Below, piece after piece: positions 1 to 4,597 of a stretch of 7,313 nt of DNA. Under the pieces are notes generated by a model, which was given only the letters and a program-made list of their open reading frames with translations, was not told where the DNA came from and did no database searches. A program made the translations under genes and the position numbers. Where the stretch lies: NCBI GenBank assembly GCA_900752625.1, contig CAADWC010000293.1:1-7313 (forward strand). Direction: 5' to 3'. The first letter of the stretch is position 1. Every line of letters begins with the position of its first letter. The stretch comes from Oscillospiraceae bacterium. GTDB taxonomy: Bacteria; Bacillota; Clostridia; Oscillospirales; Ruminococcaceae.

Positions 1-18
1 AATAATTTATATGTGTGT

Positions 19-24
19 AAGGGG
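19..24 (+). promoter_or_regulatory. ribosome binding site setting the aspartokinase TTG start
   Basis: AAGGGG lies 10 nt before TTG at 35-37. The upstream in-frame ATG at 11 has no SD within the visible 10 nt, and TTG at 26 is only 1 nt away from the SD. This favours TTG 35, which gives the family-typical N-terminus (M-T-K-V-V-K-F-G-G-S-S). Confidence 0.6.
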
Positions 25-34
25 ATTGAGTGCT

Positions 35-1354
35 TTGACAAAGGTTGTTAAATTCGGCGGAAGCTCGCTTGCAAGCGCCGAGCAGTTCAAAAAGGTAGGA
101 GATATTATCAGAGCTGAGGATTCGCGGCGTTATGTTGTTCCGTCGGCTCCCGGAAAAAGATATTCCGCTGACACAAAGGTAACAGATATGCTTTACGCCT
201 GCTATGATCTGGCGGCCAAGGGCAAGAATTTTGATGATGAATTTGATCTTATCAAGGACAGATATTACGGTATTATTAACGATCTGGGTCTTGATCTTTC
301 GCTGGAGGATGAATTTACTACGATCAAAGCTTGCTTCATCGGCAAAGCGGGAAGAGACTATGCCGCTTCGAGAGGTGAGTATCTTAACGGAATAGTTCTG
401 GCAAAATATCTTGGATACGAGTTTGTTGACGCTGCTGACGTTATTTTCTTCAATGATTCGGGCGTTTTTGACGCGGAGCGTACTAACGAAGTTCTTTCAT
501 CAAGGCTTGCGGGAATCGAGAGAGCGGTGGTGCCGGGTTTTTACGGCTCAATGCCAAACGATACTATTAAAACCTTTTCACGTGGAGGCTCCGACGTTAC
601 CGGTTCTATAGTTGCCGCAGCTGTGAGTGCGGATCTTTATGAAAACTGGACTGACGTTTCCGGATTTCTGATTGCGGATCCTAGAATCATTGACAGCCCT
701 CTGCCTATTACTACCATCACTTATAAAGAGCTTAGAGAGCTTTCGTATATGGGTGCCACCGTTCTTCATGAGGACGCTATTTTCCCTGTCCGCAAGGCAG
801 GAATTCCTATCAACATCAAGAATACTAACGCTCCGCTGGATCACGGCACGATGATAGTCGAGAGCACCTGTCAGAAGCCTCCGTTTACCATTACAGGAAT
901 TGCCGGAAAGAAAGGCTTTACGGTTATCAATATTGAAAAGGATATGATGAACAGCGAGCTTGGCTTCGGCAGAAAGGTACTCGAAGTATTTGAGAAGAAC
1001 GGAATTTCATTTGAGCATATGCCCTCAGGAATAGATACGATGAGCGTTATTGTTCATCAGGCGGAATTTGAACCTAAGGAGCAGGAGATCCTCAGCGGTC
1101 TGCACAGAAACGTTCATCCGGATTCTATTGAGATCGAATCTGATCTTGCGCTTATCGCTGTTGTCGGCAGGGCTATGAAGTCAAACAGGGGAACTGCCGG
1201 AAGAATTTTCTCGGCTCTGGCTCATGCTCACGTTAACGTTAAGATGATAGACCAGGGCTCCAGCGAGCTTAATATTATCGTGGGAGTGGAGGAGAAGGAT
1301 TTTGATGCCGCAGTTAAGAGCATATATGAGATTTTTGTAATTCATCAGCTTTAA
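35..1354 (+). CDS. lysC: aspartate kinase (aspartokinase), monofunctional
   Basis: Phosphorylates aspartate with ATP to aspartyl-phosphate, the first step toward lysine (and diaminopimelate for the wall), threonine and methionine; cytoplasmic. Read from TTG 35 the protein has 439 residues, a normal length for a monofunctional enzyme. The kinase domain (about 1-280) shows KFGGSS at 6-11, the VVPSAPGKR stretch at 34-42, SRGGSDVTGS at 192-201 and TDVSGF at 206-211 followed by ADPR. Two ACT regulatory domains follow: about 287-342 (TGIAGKKGFTVINI onward) and about 371-430 (with the SSELNIIVGV strand). ACT domains imply feedback control by lysine and/or threonine, but which one cannot be read here. 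The ATG at 11 would add 8 residues without SD support. A terminator lies about 86 nt after the stop, so the gene probably ends its transcript. Which aspartokinase paralogue it is (lysC versus others) is uncertain. Confidence 0.95.
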   Translation: MTKVVKFGGSSLASAEQFKKVGDIIRAEDSRRYVVPSAPGKRYSADTKVTDMLYACYDLAAKGKNFDDEFDLIKDRYYGIINDLGLDLSLEDEFTTIKACFIGKAGRDYAASRGEYLNGIVLAKYLGYEFVDAADVIFFNDSGVFDAERTNEVLSSRLAGIERAVVPGFYGSMPNDTIKTFSRGGSDVTGSIVAAAVSADLYENWTDVSGFLIADPRIIDSPLPITTITYKELRELSYMGATVLHEDAIFPVRKAGIPINIKNTNAPLDHGTMIVESTCQKPPFTITGIAGKKGFTVINIEKDMMNSELGFGRKVLEVFEKNGISFEHMPSGIDTMSVIVHQAEFEPKEQEILSGLHRNVHPDSIEIESDLALIAVVGRAMKSNRGTAGRIFSALAHAHVNVKMIDQGSSELNIIVGVEEKDFDAAVKSIYEIFVIHQL

Positions 1355-1439
1355 GCCTCAGCGGTTATTGGTTCGCTTGAAAAAAGCATTGACTCTATTT
1401 CTTGCGCCATTGTGTGTTAAACGTTTATATTTTGATTTT

Positions 1440-1478
1440 TGTCCTGAGCTGTGTGGTTTGTACAGCCCGGGACATTTT
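1440..1478 (+). terminator. intrinsic terminator after aspartokinase
   Basis: GTCCTGAGCTGT (1441-1452) pairs with ACAGCCCGGGAC (1462-1473) across a 9-nt loop. The 12-pair stem has one G-U wobble and one A-C mismatch. It is followed by ATTTTTA. Position and U-run fit a Rho-independent terminator for the upstream gene. Confidence 0.8.
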
Positions 1479-1491
1479 TATGTTATGATGT

Positions 1492-1509
1492 GTTTCCGCT
1501 AACGGGAAC
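1492..1509 (+). other. short stable hairpin (7-bp stem, CTAA loop)
   Basis: GTTTCCG (1492-1498) pairs with CGGGAAC (1503-1509), including one G-U wobble, around a 4-nt loop. There is no U-run after it, so it is not a terminator. It sits between two terminator-like hairpins and its role is unknown. Confidence 0.4.
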
Positions 1510-1536
1510 GAACCGGCGATTCATACAGTTCAGAGT

Positions 1537-1565
1537 GTGTTTGAGTTTATTCAAACACGTTTTTA
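1537..1565 (+). terminator. second terminator-like hairpin
   Basis: GTGTTTGA (1537-1544) and TCAAACAC (1551-1558) form a perfect 8-bp stem with a 6-nt loop, followed by GTTTTTA. It may be a back-up terminator for aspartokinase or the end of a short RNA covering the preceding hairpins. The AT-rich stem makes it weaker than the first one. Confidence 0.55.
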
Positions 1566-1642
1566 TCATCTTCGAATTTAGAGGTTATTGCAATAATTTA
1601 ATCATTACAAAGAAAAGTAACAAAAATATGCTTTTATAATGC

Positions 1643-1671
1643 TTGAAATTTGTTAAGTATGTCGGTATAAT
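1643..1671 (+). promoter_or_regulatory. sigma-A-type promoter of the aldo/keto reductase gene
   Basis: TTGAAA (1643-1648), a 17-bp spacer and a perfect TATAAT (1666-1671) form a near-consensus vegetative promoter. The transcript would start near 1678, giving a leader of about 25 nt. A strong SD, GGGAGG at 1690-1695, lies 8 nt before the ATG. Confidence 0.8.
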
Positions 1672-1703
1672 AAATAAAATATATTATTTGGGAGGAAGTT
1701 TTT

Positions 1704-2840
1704 ATGGTTGATAAGCGTTCAATGTCTGGTCTTGGAATTGAAACTTCGCTGCTGGGTTTTGGGGGTATGCGTTTTCCGACCGATTCAAACGGTGCTATAG
1801 ACGAAAAGACTGCTGAAAAAATGATAGACGATGCAATTTCATCGGGAGTAAATTACATAGATACGGCTTATCCGTATCATAACGGTGAAAGCGAGCCGTT
1901 TGTAGGCAGAGTTCTCGATAAGTATCCTAGGGAGTCGTATTTTCTCGCCACAAAGCTGCCCTGCTGGCAGGTAGGATCTCTGGAAGAGGCCGAAAAGCTG
2001 TTTGAATCTCAGCTGGAGCGGCTGAATAAGAATTATGTGGATTTCTATCTTCTTCATTCTCTTAATATCAATACATGGAGAAAGATGAAGGAGCTTGGAG
2101 TTGTTGAATTCTGCGAAAAGCTTAAAGCCCAAGGAAAAATCAGATATTTAGGTTTTTCATTCCACGACAGTTATGAAGCTTTCGAAGAGATACTGACCTA
2201 CCGCAGATGGGATTTCTGTCAGATCCAGCTTAACTATATGGATACCGGTGAACAGGCTGGCATCAGAGGATATGAGCTTACCGAGAAGCTTGGCGTGCCT
2301 CTTGTGATAATGGAACCTGTTAAGGGCGGTTCTCTTGCCGTTCTTCCCGATGATATTACAGCGGAATTCAAGAAGCTGGATCCCGACGCTTCAACCGCTT
2401 CATGGGCAATGAGATGGGTAGGTTCGCTGCCTAACGTAAAAGTTATTCTCAGCGGCATGTCAGACGAATCTCAGGTTAAGGATAATCTTGAAACGTTTAC
2501 GGATTTCAGACCGTTAAACGACGAGGAAAAGGCAGCCGTAGAGCGAATTGCCGGAATGCTTGAAGCCAGAGTGAACAACGGATGTACGGGCTGCAATTAT
2601 TGTATGCCATGTCCTGCCGGAGTAAATATACCGCGTAATTTTAAGATCTGGAATACATATGGGATATATGAAAATGTAAATTCCACTAAGTGGCAGTGGG
2701 AGCACGATATTGATGAATCTCAGAAGGCCAAGAACTGTGTTTCATGCGGGAAGTGCGAAAAAGCCTGCCCTCAGAAGCTTCAGATCAGAAGCGATCTTAA
2801 AAAGCTTCAGAGCCAGCTTGACGGACTAAGCTACAAATAA
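1704..2840 (+). CDS. aldo/keto reductase with C-terminal 4Fe-4S ferredoxin-like region (COG1453 type)
   Basis: Predicted cytoplasmic oxidoreductase of 378 residues. The N-terminal TIM-barrel AKR domain (about 5-275) carries the apparent catalytic tetrad: D53 and Y58 in IDTAYPYH, K84 in ATKLP, and H118 in LLHSLN. The C-terminal part has two cysteine clusters, C294/C297/C300/C303 followed by P, and C345/C348/C351/C355 followed by P. The second is a textbook 4Fe-4S motif (Cx2Cx2Cx3CP); the first is Cx2Cx2Cx2CP. This suggests two clusters or a structural metal plus one cluster. Proteins of this architecture are common in anaerobes, but their substrates are mostly unknown, so none is assigned. The electron donor could be NAD(P)H through the barrel, with the clusters passing electrons; this is inference. 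The gene has its own promoter and appears monocistronic. Confidence 0.93.
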   Translation: MVDKRSMSGLGIETSLLGFGGMRFPTDSNGAIDEKTAEKMIDDAISSGVNYIDTAYPYHNGESEPFVGRVLDKYPRESYFLATKLPCWQVGSLEEAEKLFESQLERLNKNYVDFYLLHSLNINTWRKMKELGVVEFCEKLKAQGKIRYLGFSFHDSYEAFEEILTYRRWDFCQIQLNYMDTGEQAGIRGYELTEKLGVPLVIMEPVKGGSLAVLPDDITAEFKKLDPDASTASWAMRWVGSLPNVKVILSGMSDESQVKDNLETFTDFRPLNDEEKAAVERIAGMLEARVNNGCTGCNYCMPCPAGVNIPRNFKIWNTYGIYENVNSTKWQWEHDIDESQKAKNCVSCGKCEKACPQKLQIRSDLKKLQSQLDGLSYK

Positions 2841-2949
2841 TGCGGTATCCTGCCCGGAGCAATATTAAATCGGTTTGGTGACCTGCTGAATATCATATTT
2901 TACTTAAATCATGTGTTAAGCTGGTTTAATCATTGAACAGCTTTATAAA

Positions 2950-2973
2950 CATTGGTTTTGTCATTGGTTTTGT
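2950..2973 (+). repeat. tandem 12-bp direct repeat
   Basis: CATTGGTTTTGT occurs twice back to back (2950-2961 and 2962-2973), exactly. It is probably a slippage product in a T-rich spacer; no function is evident. Confidence 0.8.
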
Positions 2974-3047
2974 TTTCTTCATTATGTTTGGAAATTTAAT
3001 GCTGAGTTTGCGTCAGTAAAAATGCTACAACATGAAAGAGGTTTTAT

Positions 3048-3076
3048 TTGGGTTCTCATTAAATTACCCATAAATA
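3048..3076 (+). promoter_or_regulatory. weak candidate promoter of the ECF-S/DUF1893 operon
   Basis: TTGGGT and TAAATA are separated by 17 bp. Both hexamers match consensus poorly. If used, transcription would start near 3083, so the leader would consist almost entirely of the SD and the large hairpin. Confidence 0.3.
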
Positions 3077-3082
3077 TTAGAC

Positions 3083-3089
3083 GAGGAGG
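3083..3089 (+). promoter_or_regulatory. strong but distant Shine-Dalgarno (GAGGAGG)
   Basis: GAGGAGG is the strongest anti-SD match in the gap, yet the nearest plausible start (ATG 3154) is 64 nt downstream. Removing the 59-nt hairpin between them leaves a spacing of 5 nt, which is normal. A weak AGGG at 3141-3144 is 9 nt from ATG 3154 but is buried in the hairpin. Confidence 0.6.
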
Positions 3090-3091
3090 TT

Positions 3092-3150
3092 CATATTCCC
3101 TGGAGCAGCATCACATACGTTAATTGTGAGATGCTGCGCCAGGGAATATG
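3092..3150 (+). repeat. 59-nt near-perfect inverted repeat (stable hairpin) between SD and start codon
   Basis: CATATTCCCTGG (3092-3103) pairs perfectly with CCAGGGAATATG (3139-3150). After one A-G mismatch, GCAGCATC (3105-3112) pairs with GATGCTGC (3130-3137). ACA/TGT can add three pairs past a 2-nt bulge, leaving a 9-nt loop at 3116-3124. There is no U-run on either strand, so it is not a terminator. It contains the ATG at 3148 and stops 3 nt before the ATG at 3154. It may be a translational control element or an inserted palindromic mini-element. Confidence 0.85.
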
Positions 3151-3153
3151 GTC

Positions 3154-3720
3154 ATGAAAATGACTGCTAGAAAAATTACTTGCGGCGGACTGATGATCGC
3201 TTTTGCGATACTTTTGCCTCAGGCTTTTCATCTGACCGGTATTCCCCAGTCGGGTCAGGTCTTTCTTCCTATGCATATTCCGGTGCTTTTAAGCGGCTTT
3301 GCGTTGGGTCCTGTGTTCGGGCTTTGTATAGGCGCATTTTCACCTGTTATAAGCTCGCTTCTTACAGGAATGCCTGATGCCGGAAGATTGCCGTTTATGA
3401 TCGCCGAACTGGCAGCTTACGGACTTATGAGCGGTGCGCTTTATAATACTTTGGGATTAAGACGCAGAAAAGGCGGAATATATATTTCGCTTATAAGTTC
3501 TATGATTTTCGGACGGCTTGTATATGCTGGTTCGCTGTTTTTTGCCGCAGAGTTCCTTAAAGTCAGTGGTGTTGCTGCCGTTATGGCTTTTCAGGCGGCA
3601 GTGACCGGAATTTACGGAATTATTATTCAACTGATTTTTATTCCCGCATTGATTTATTCGCTTGAAAGGAGCGGTTATCTTGACTCAAGATTTAGAAAGA
3701 GCCAGAACTCTGCTGTCTGA
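3154..3720 (+). CDS. ECF transporter S component (substrate-binding membrane subunit)
   Basis: Integral membrane protein of 188 residues (from ATG 3154) resembling S components of energy-coupling factor vitamin transporters (the ECF_trnsprt family, PF12822). Five or six hydrophobic segments are visible, roughly at 10-28, 40-57, 57-72, 80-100, 108-130 and 150-172. The stretch FLPMHIPVLLSGFALGP (about 37-53) and the S-S-L-L-T-G-M-P turn (about 67-74) are typical of this group. S components bind a vitamin or related small molecule and work with a shared ATPase/T-component module; no such module is in the window, so it must lie elsewhere (group II arrangement). The substrate cannot be told from sequence. 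ATG 3148 and 3160 are alternative starts; 3148 lies inside the hairpin. The 3' end overlaps the next gene by 41 nt. Confidence 0.85.
   Translation: MKMTARKITCGGLMIAFAILLPQAFHLTGIPQSGQVFLPMHIPVLLSGFALGPVFGLCIGAFSPVISSLLTGMPDAGRLPFMIAELAAYGLMSGALYNTLGLRRRKGGIYISLISSMIFGRLVYAGSLFFAAEFLKVSGVAAVMAFQAAVTGIYGIIIQLIFIPALIYSLERSGYLDSRFRKSQNSAV
3665..3671 (+). promoter_or_regulatory. ribosome binding site inside the ECF-S gene, setting a TTG start
   Basis: AAAGGAG lies 8 nt before TTG 3680. The earlier in-frame TTG at 3662 precedes this SD and has none of its own, so the DUF1893 protein most likely begins at 3680. Confidence 0.75.
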
Positions 3721-4111
3721 GGACGGTAATACATTCTGCGTTGTCAAGAGCGAATATGTTATCACATCTCAGTCTAAAGGAGTTGCTCCGGTTATAGATA
3801 TACTCGGAAATGAGCCTGAATTTTTGGAGGGCGCTTCGGCTGCCGATAAAGTAATAGGAAAGTCGTCGGCTTTATTGCTGGTTCTAGGCAATGTAAAGGA
3901 AGCGTATGCTGAAATTATCAGCGAGCACGCACTGAAAGTTTTGGAGAGCAGCGGAATACCAGTTGAATATAACAGACTTGTCCCTTATATCAAAAACAGA
4001 TCAAAAACTGGTATGTGTCCGATGGAGAAAGCTGTTTTAGAAACCGATGATCCTGAAGAGGCTTTTGATATACTCAGAAATAAGATCGGTGAAATGCAAG
4101 CCGGGCATTAG
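3680..4111 (+). CDS. DUF1893 / TM1506-like protein
   Basis: A 143-residue soluble protein from TTG 3680 that I recognise as DUF1893 (the family of Thermotoga TM1506, whose fold is related to cytidine deaminase). Family features visible are GVAPVIDIL (about 35-43), a conserved block ADKVIGKSSALLLVLG (55-70), AEIISEHALKVLESSGI (77-93) and TGMCPMEKAV (110-119, C113). The canonical deaminase zinc signature, (H/C)AE plus PCxxC, is not present: the only cysteines are C20 and C113. Deaminase activity should therefore not be assumed. Its start lies inside the ECF-S gene, so translation is probably coupled. The pairing suggests it acts on, senses or regulates the compound imported by that transporter; this is inference only. 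Start codon is TTG. Confidence 0.85.
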   Translation: MTQDLERARTLLSEDGNTFCVVKSEYVITSQSKGVAPVIDILGNEPEFLEGASAADKVIGKSSALLLVLGNVKEAYAEIISEHALKVLESSGIPVEYNRLVPYIKNRSKTGMCPMEKAVLETDDPEEAFDILRNKIGEMQAGH

Positions 4112-4178
4112 GCAAAGGATGATCCAAGCATCGGATTTCCGGGCTGACAACTCCCGTTTCACATTAATGAATCTATAT

Positions 4179-4226
4179 TATAAAAGATAATACCGCACAA
4201 AGCTTAAGACTGGCTTTGTGCGGTAT
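4179..4226 (-). terminator. strong hairpin with a U-rich tail on the minus strand
   Basis: ATACCGCACAAAGC (4190-4203) and GCTTTGTGCGGTAT (4213-4226) form a perfect 14-bp stem with a 9-nt loop. Read on the minus strand it is followed by TTATCTTTTAT, as expected of an intrinsic terminator. On the plus strand it is followed by CACCTCG, which is a poor tail, so it would only weakly stop the DUF1893 transcript. This points to a transcript arriving from the glmS side on the minus strand. Confidence 0.6.
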
Positions 4227-4294
4227 CACCTCGTAATAATGGTAAAGCAGAATGCTGCTATCGTGAAGATCACAATAAGTTTTACTCCTGCCAT
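4226..4294 (-). CDS. possible 22-residue hydrophobic peptide
   Basis: On the minus strand, ATG (4294-4292) opens a frame of 22 codons ending at TGA (4228-4226). The peptide begins M-A-G-V-K and continues with an almost unbroken hydrophobic stretch (LIVIFTIAAFCFTII) ending T-R, which looks like one membrane segment with charged ends. The stop codon touches the arm of the minus-strand terminator, as in compact small-peptide genes. Against it: no convincing SD precedes the ATG (only A-rich sequence), no clear minus-strand promoter is seen, and a frame this short can occur by chance. It could be a small membrane peptide or type I toxin-like product, or nothing. Confidence 0.25.
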   Translation of the reverse strand: MAGVKLIVIFTIAAFCFTIITR

Positions 4295-4311
4295 AGTTTT
4301 TACTTGTGTTC

Positions 4312-4415
4312 CCGATTAAATACTCAGACATCTGTGTGTTTAGATCGGACAAATAATCTTCTTATGCATACCATTAATCGGCTTTTGTCTTCGAATTTTT
4401 TACGCACTGTCCGAT
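4312..4415. repeat. four spaced ATCGG/CCGAT cores forming two interleaved inverted repeats
   Basis: CCGATTAA (4312-4319) is the inverse of TTAATCGG (4374-4381), and ATCGGACA (4344-4351) is the inverse of TGTCCGAT (4408-4415). The 5-bp cores begin at 4312, 4344, 4377 and 4411, i.e. 32, 33 and 34 bp apart, about three helical turns each. The last ends 4 bp before the -35 box of the glmS promoter. They could be regulator half-sites or, if transcribed, alternative RNA pairings. Confidence 0.5.
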
Positions 4416-4419
4416 ATTA

Positions 4420-4449
4420 TTGACAAACTACATAAACTTACACTATAAA
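4420..4449 (+). promoter_or_regulatory. glmS promoter
   Basis: A perfect TTGACA (4420-4425) and TATAAA (4444-4449), with an 18-bp spacer, make a strong sigma-A-type promoter. Transcription would begin near 4456, giving an untranslated leader of about 140 nt before glmS. Confidence 0.75.
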
Positions 4450-4566
4450 ATTTTTATCCCTCTTGATTTCGCAAGCGTTTTGTGATATTATTATTAATGA
4501 TTATAAGCGGATTTGAGGGGGTTTGTGTTCTTTTTAGCATGAATCTCATAAAATAAAGTATTGACT

Positions 4567-4589
4567 GCGCTGTTTAGCGCTGAAAGGAG
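4567..4589 (+). promoter_or_regulatory. GC-rich hairpin abutting the glmS SD
   Basis: GCGCT (4567-4571) and AGCGC (4576-4580) form a 5-bp stem with a GTTT loop, ending 2 nt before the SD AAAGGAG (4583-4589). That SD is 8 nt from ATG 4598. TTG at 4592 is in frame but only 2 nt from the SD and would displace the required N-terminal cysteine, so it is not the start. Confidence 0.55.
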
Positions 4590-4597
4590 TTTTGACT

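Larger units (their letters stand above)
1355..1703. other. intergenic region with hairpins and a promoter
   Basis: This 349-bp gap holds, in order, the aspartokinase terminator (1440-1478), a 7-bp-stem hairpin (1492-1509), a second terminator-like hairpin (1537-1565) and the promoter and SD of the aldo/keto reductase. I see no coding sequence. An open frame at 1451-1639 begins inside the terminator stem and has no SD or recognisable protein character. Confidence 0.7.
2841..3153. other. intergenic region: weak hairpin, 12-bp tandem repeat, large hairpin
   Basis: This AT-rich 313-bp gap has no strong terminator for the aldo/keto reductase. The best candidate is a weak stem, AAGCTG (2918-2923) with CAGCTT (2938-2943), followed by a T-rich stretch. 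It also holds a tandem 12-bp repeat (2950-2973), a weak promoter-like pair, TTGGGT (3048-3053) and TAAATA (3071-3076) at 17-bp spacing, an SD at 3083-3089, and the large hairpin at 3092-3150. I see no riboswitch I can name and no coding sequence. Confidence 0.6.
4112..4597. other. 486-bp intergenic region upstream of glmS
   Basis: AT-rich stretch with several non-coding signals described separately: a 14-bp-stem hairpin (4190-4226), a possible short minus-strand peptide frame (4226-4294), four spaced ATCGG/CCGAT cores (4312-4415), the glmS promoter (4420-4449), and a leader of about 140 nt with a hairpin just before the SD. A weak CGGG/CCCG stem (4140-4156) after the DUF1893 gene is the only plus-strand terminator candidate apart from the large hairpin. 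I do not see the conserved core of a glmS ribozyme. Confidence 0.6.

Noticed and set aside
578..844. Minus-strand open frame inside the aspartokinase gene
   Set aside because: Shadow of the kinase domain coding sequence, without SD or protein family character.
1451..1639. Open frame of 62 codons on the + strand after aspartokinase
   Set aside because: It starts within the terminator stem, has no SD, spans two further hairpins and shows no protein-like composition.
1635..1640. Second TATAAT upstream of the aldo/keto reductase gene
   Set aside because: No -35-like hexamer lies at 16-18 bp before it, whereas TATAAT at 1666 has TTGAAA at 17 bp.
3100..3123. Seven-codon CTG-started leader peptide just after the strong SD
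   Set aside because: SD spacing (about 10 nt) is acceptable, but CTG starts are very rare, the frame is trivial in length and no residue pattern suggests an attenuator.
3092..3150. Large hairpin as an intrinsic terminator or attenuator
   Set aside because: Neither strand has a U-run after the stem, and it directly adjoins a start codon, so transcription termination is unlikely.
4140..4159. CGGG/CCCG stem as the terminator of the ECF-S/DUF1893 operon
   Set aside because: Only 4 bp of stem and just three T residues follow; too weak to list as a terminator.
4112..4597. glmS ribozyme or other named riboswitch
   Set aside because: I could not find the conserved core sequences by eye; a covariance search would be needed to exclude it fully.
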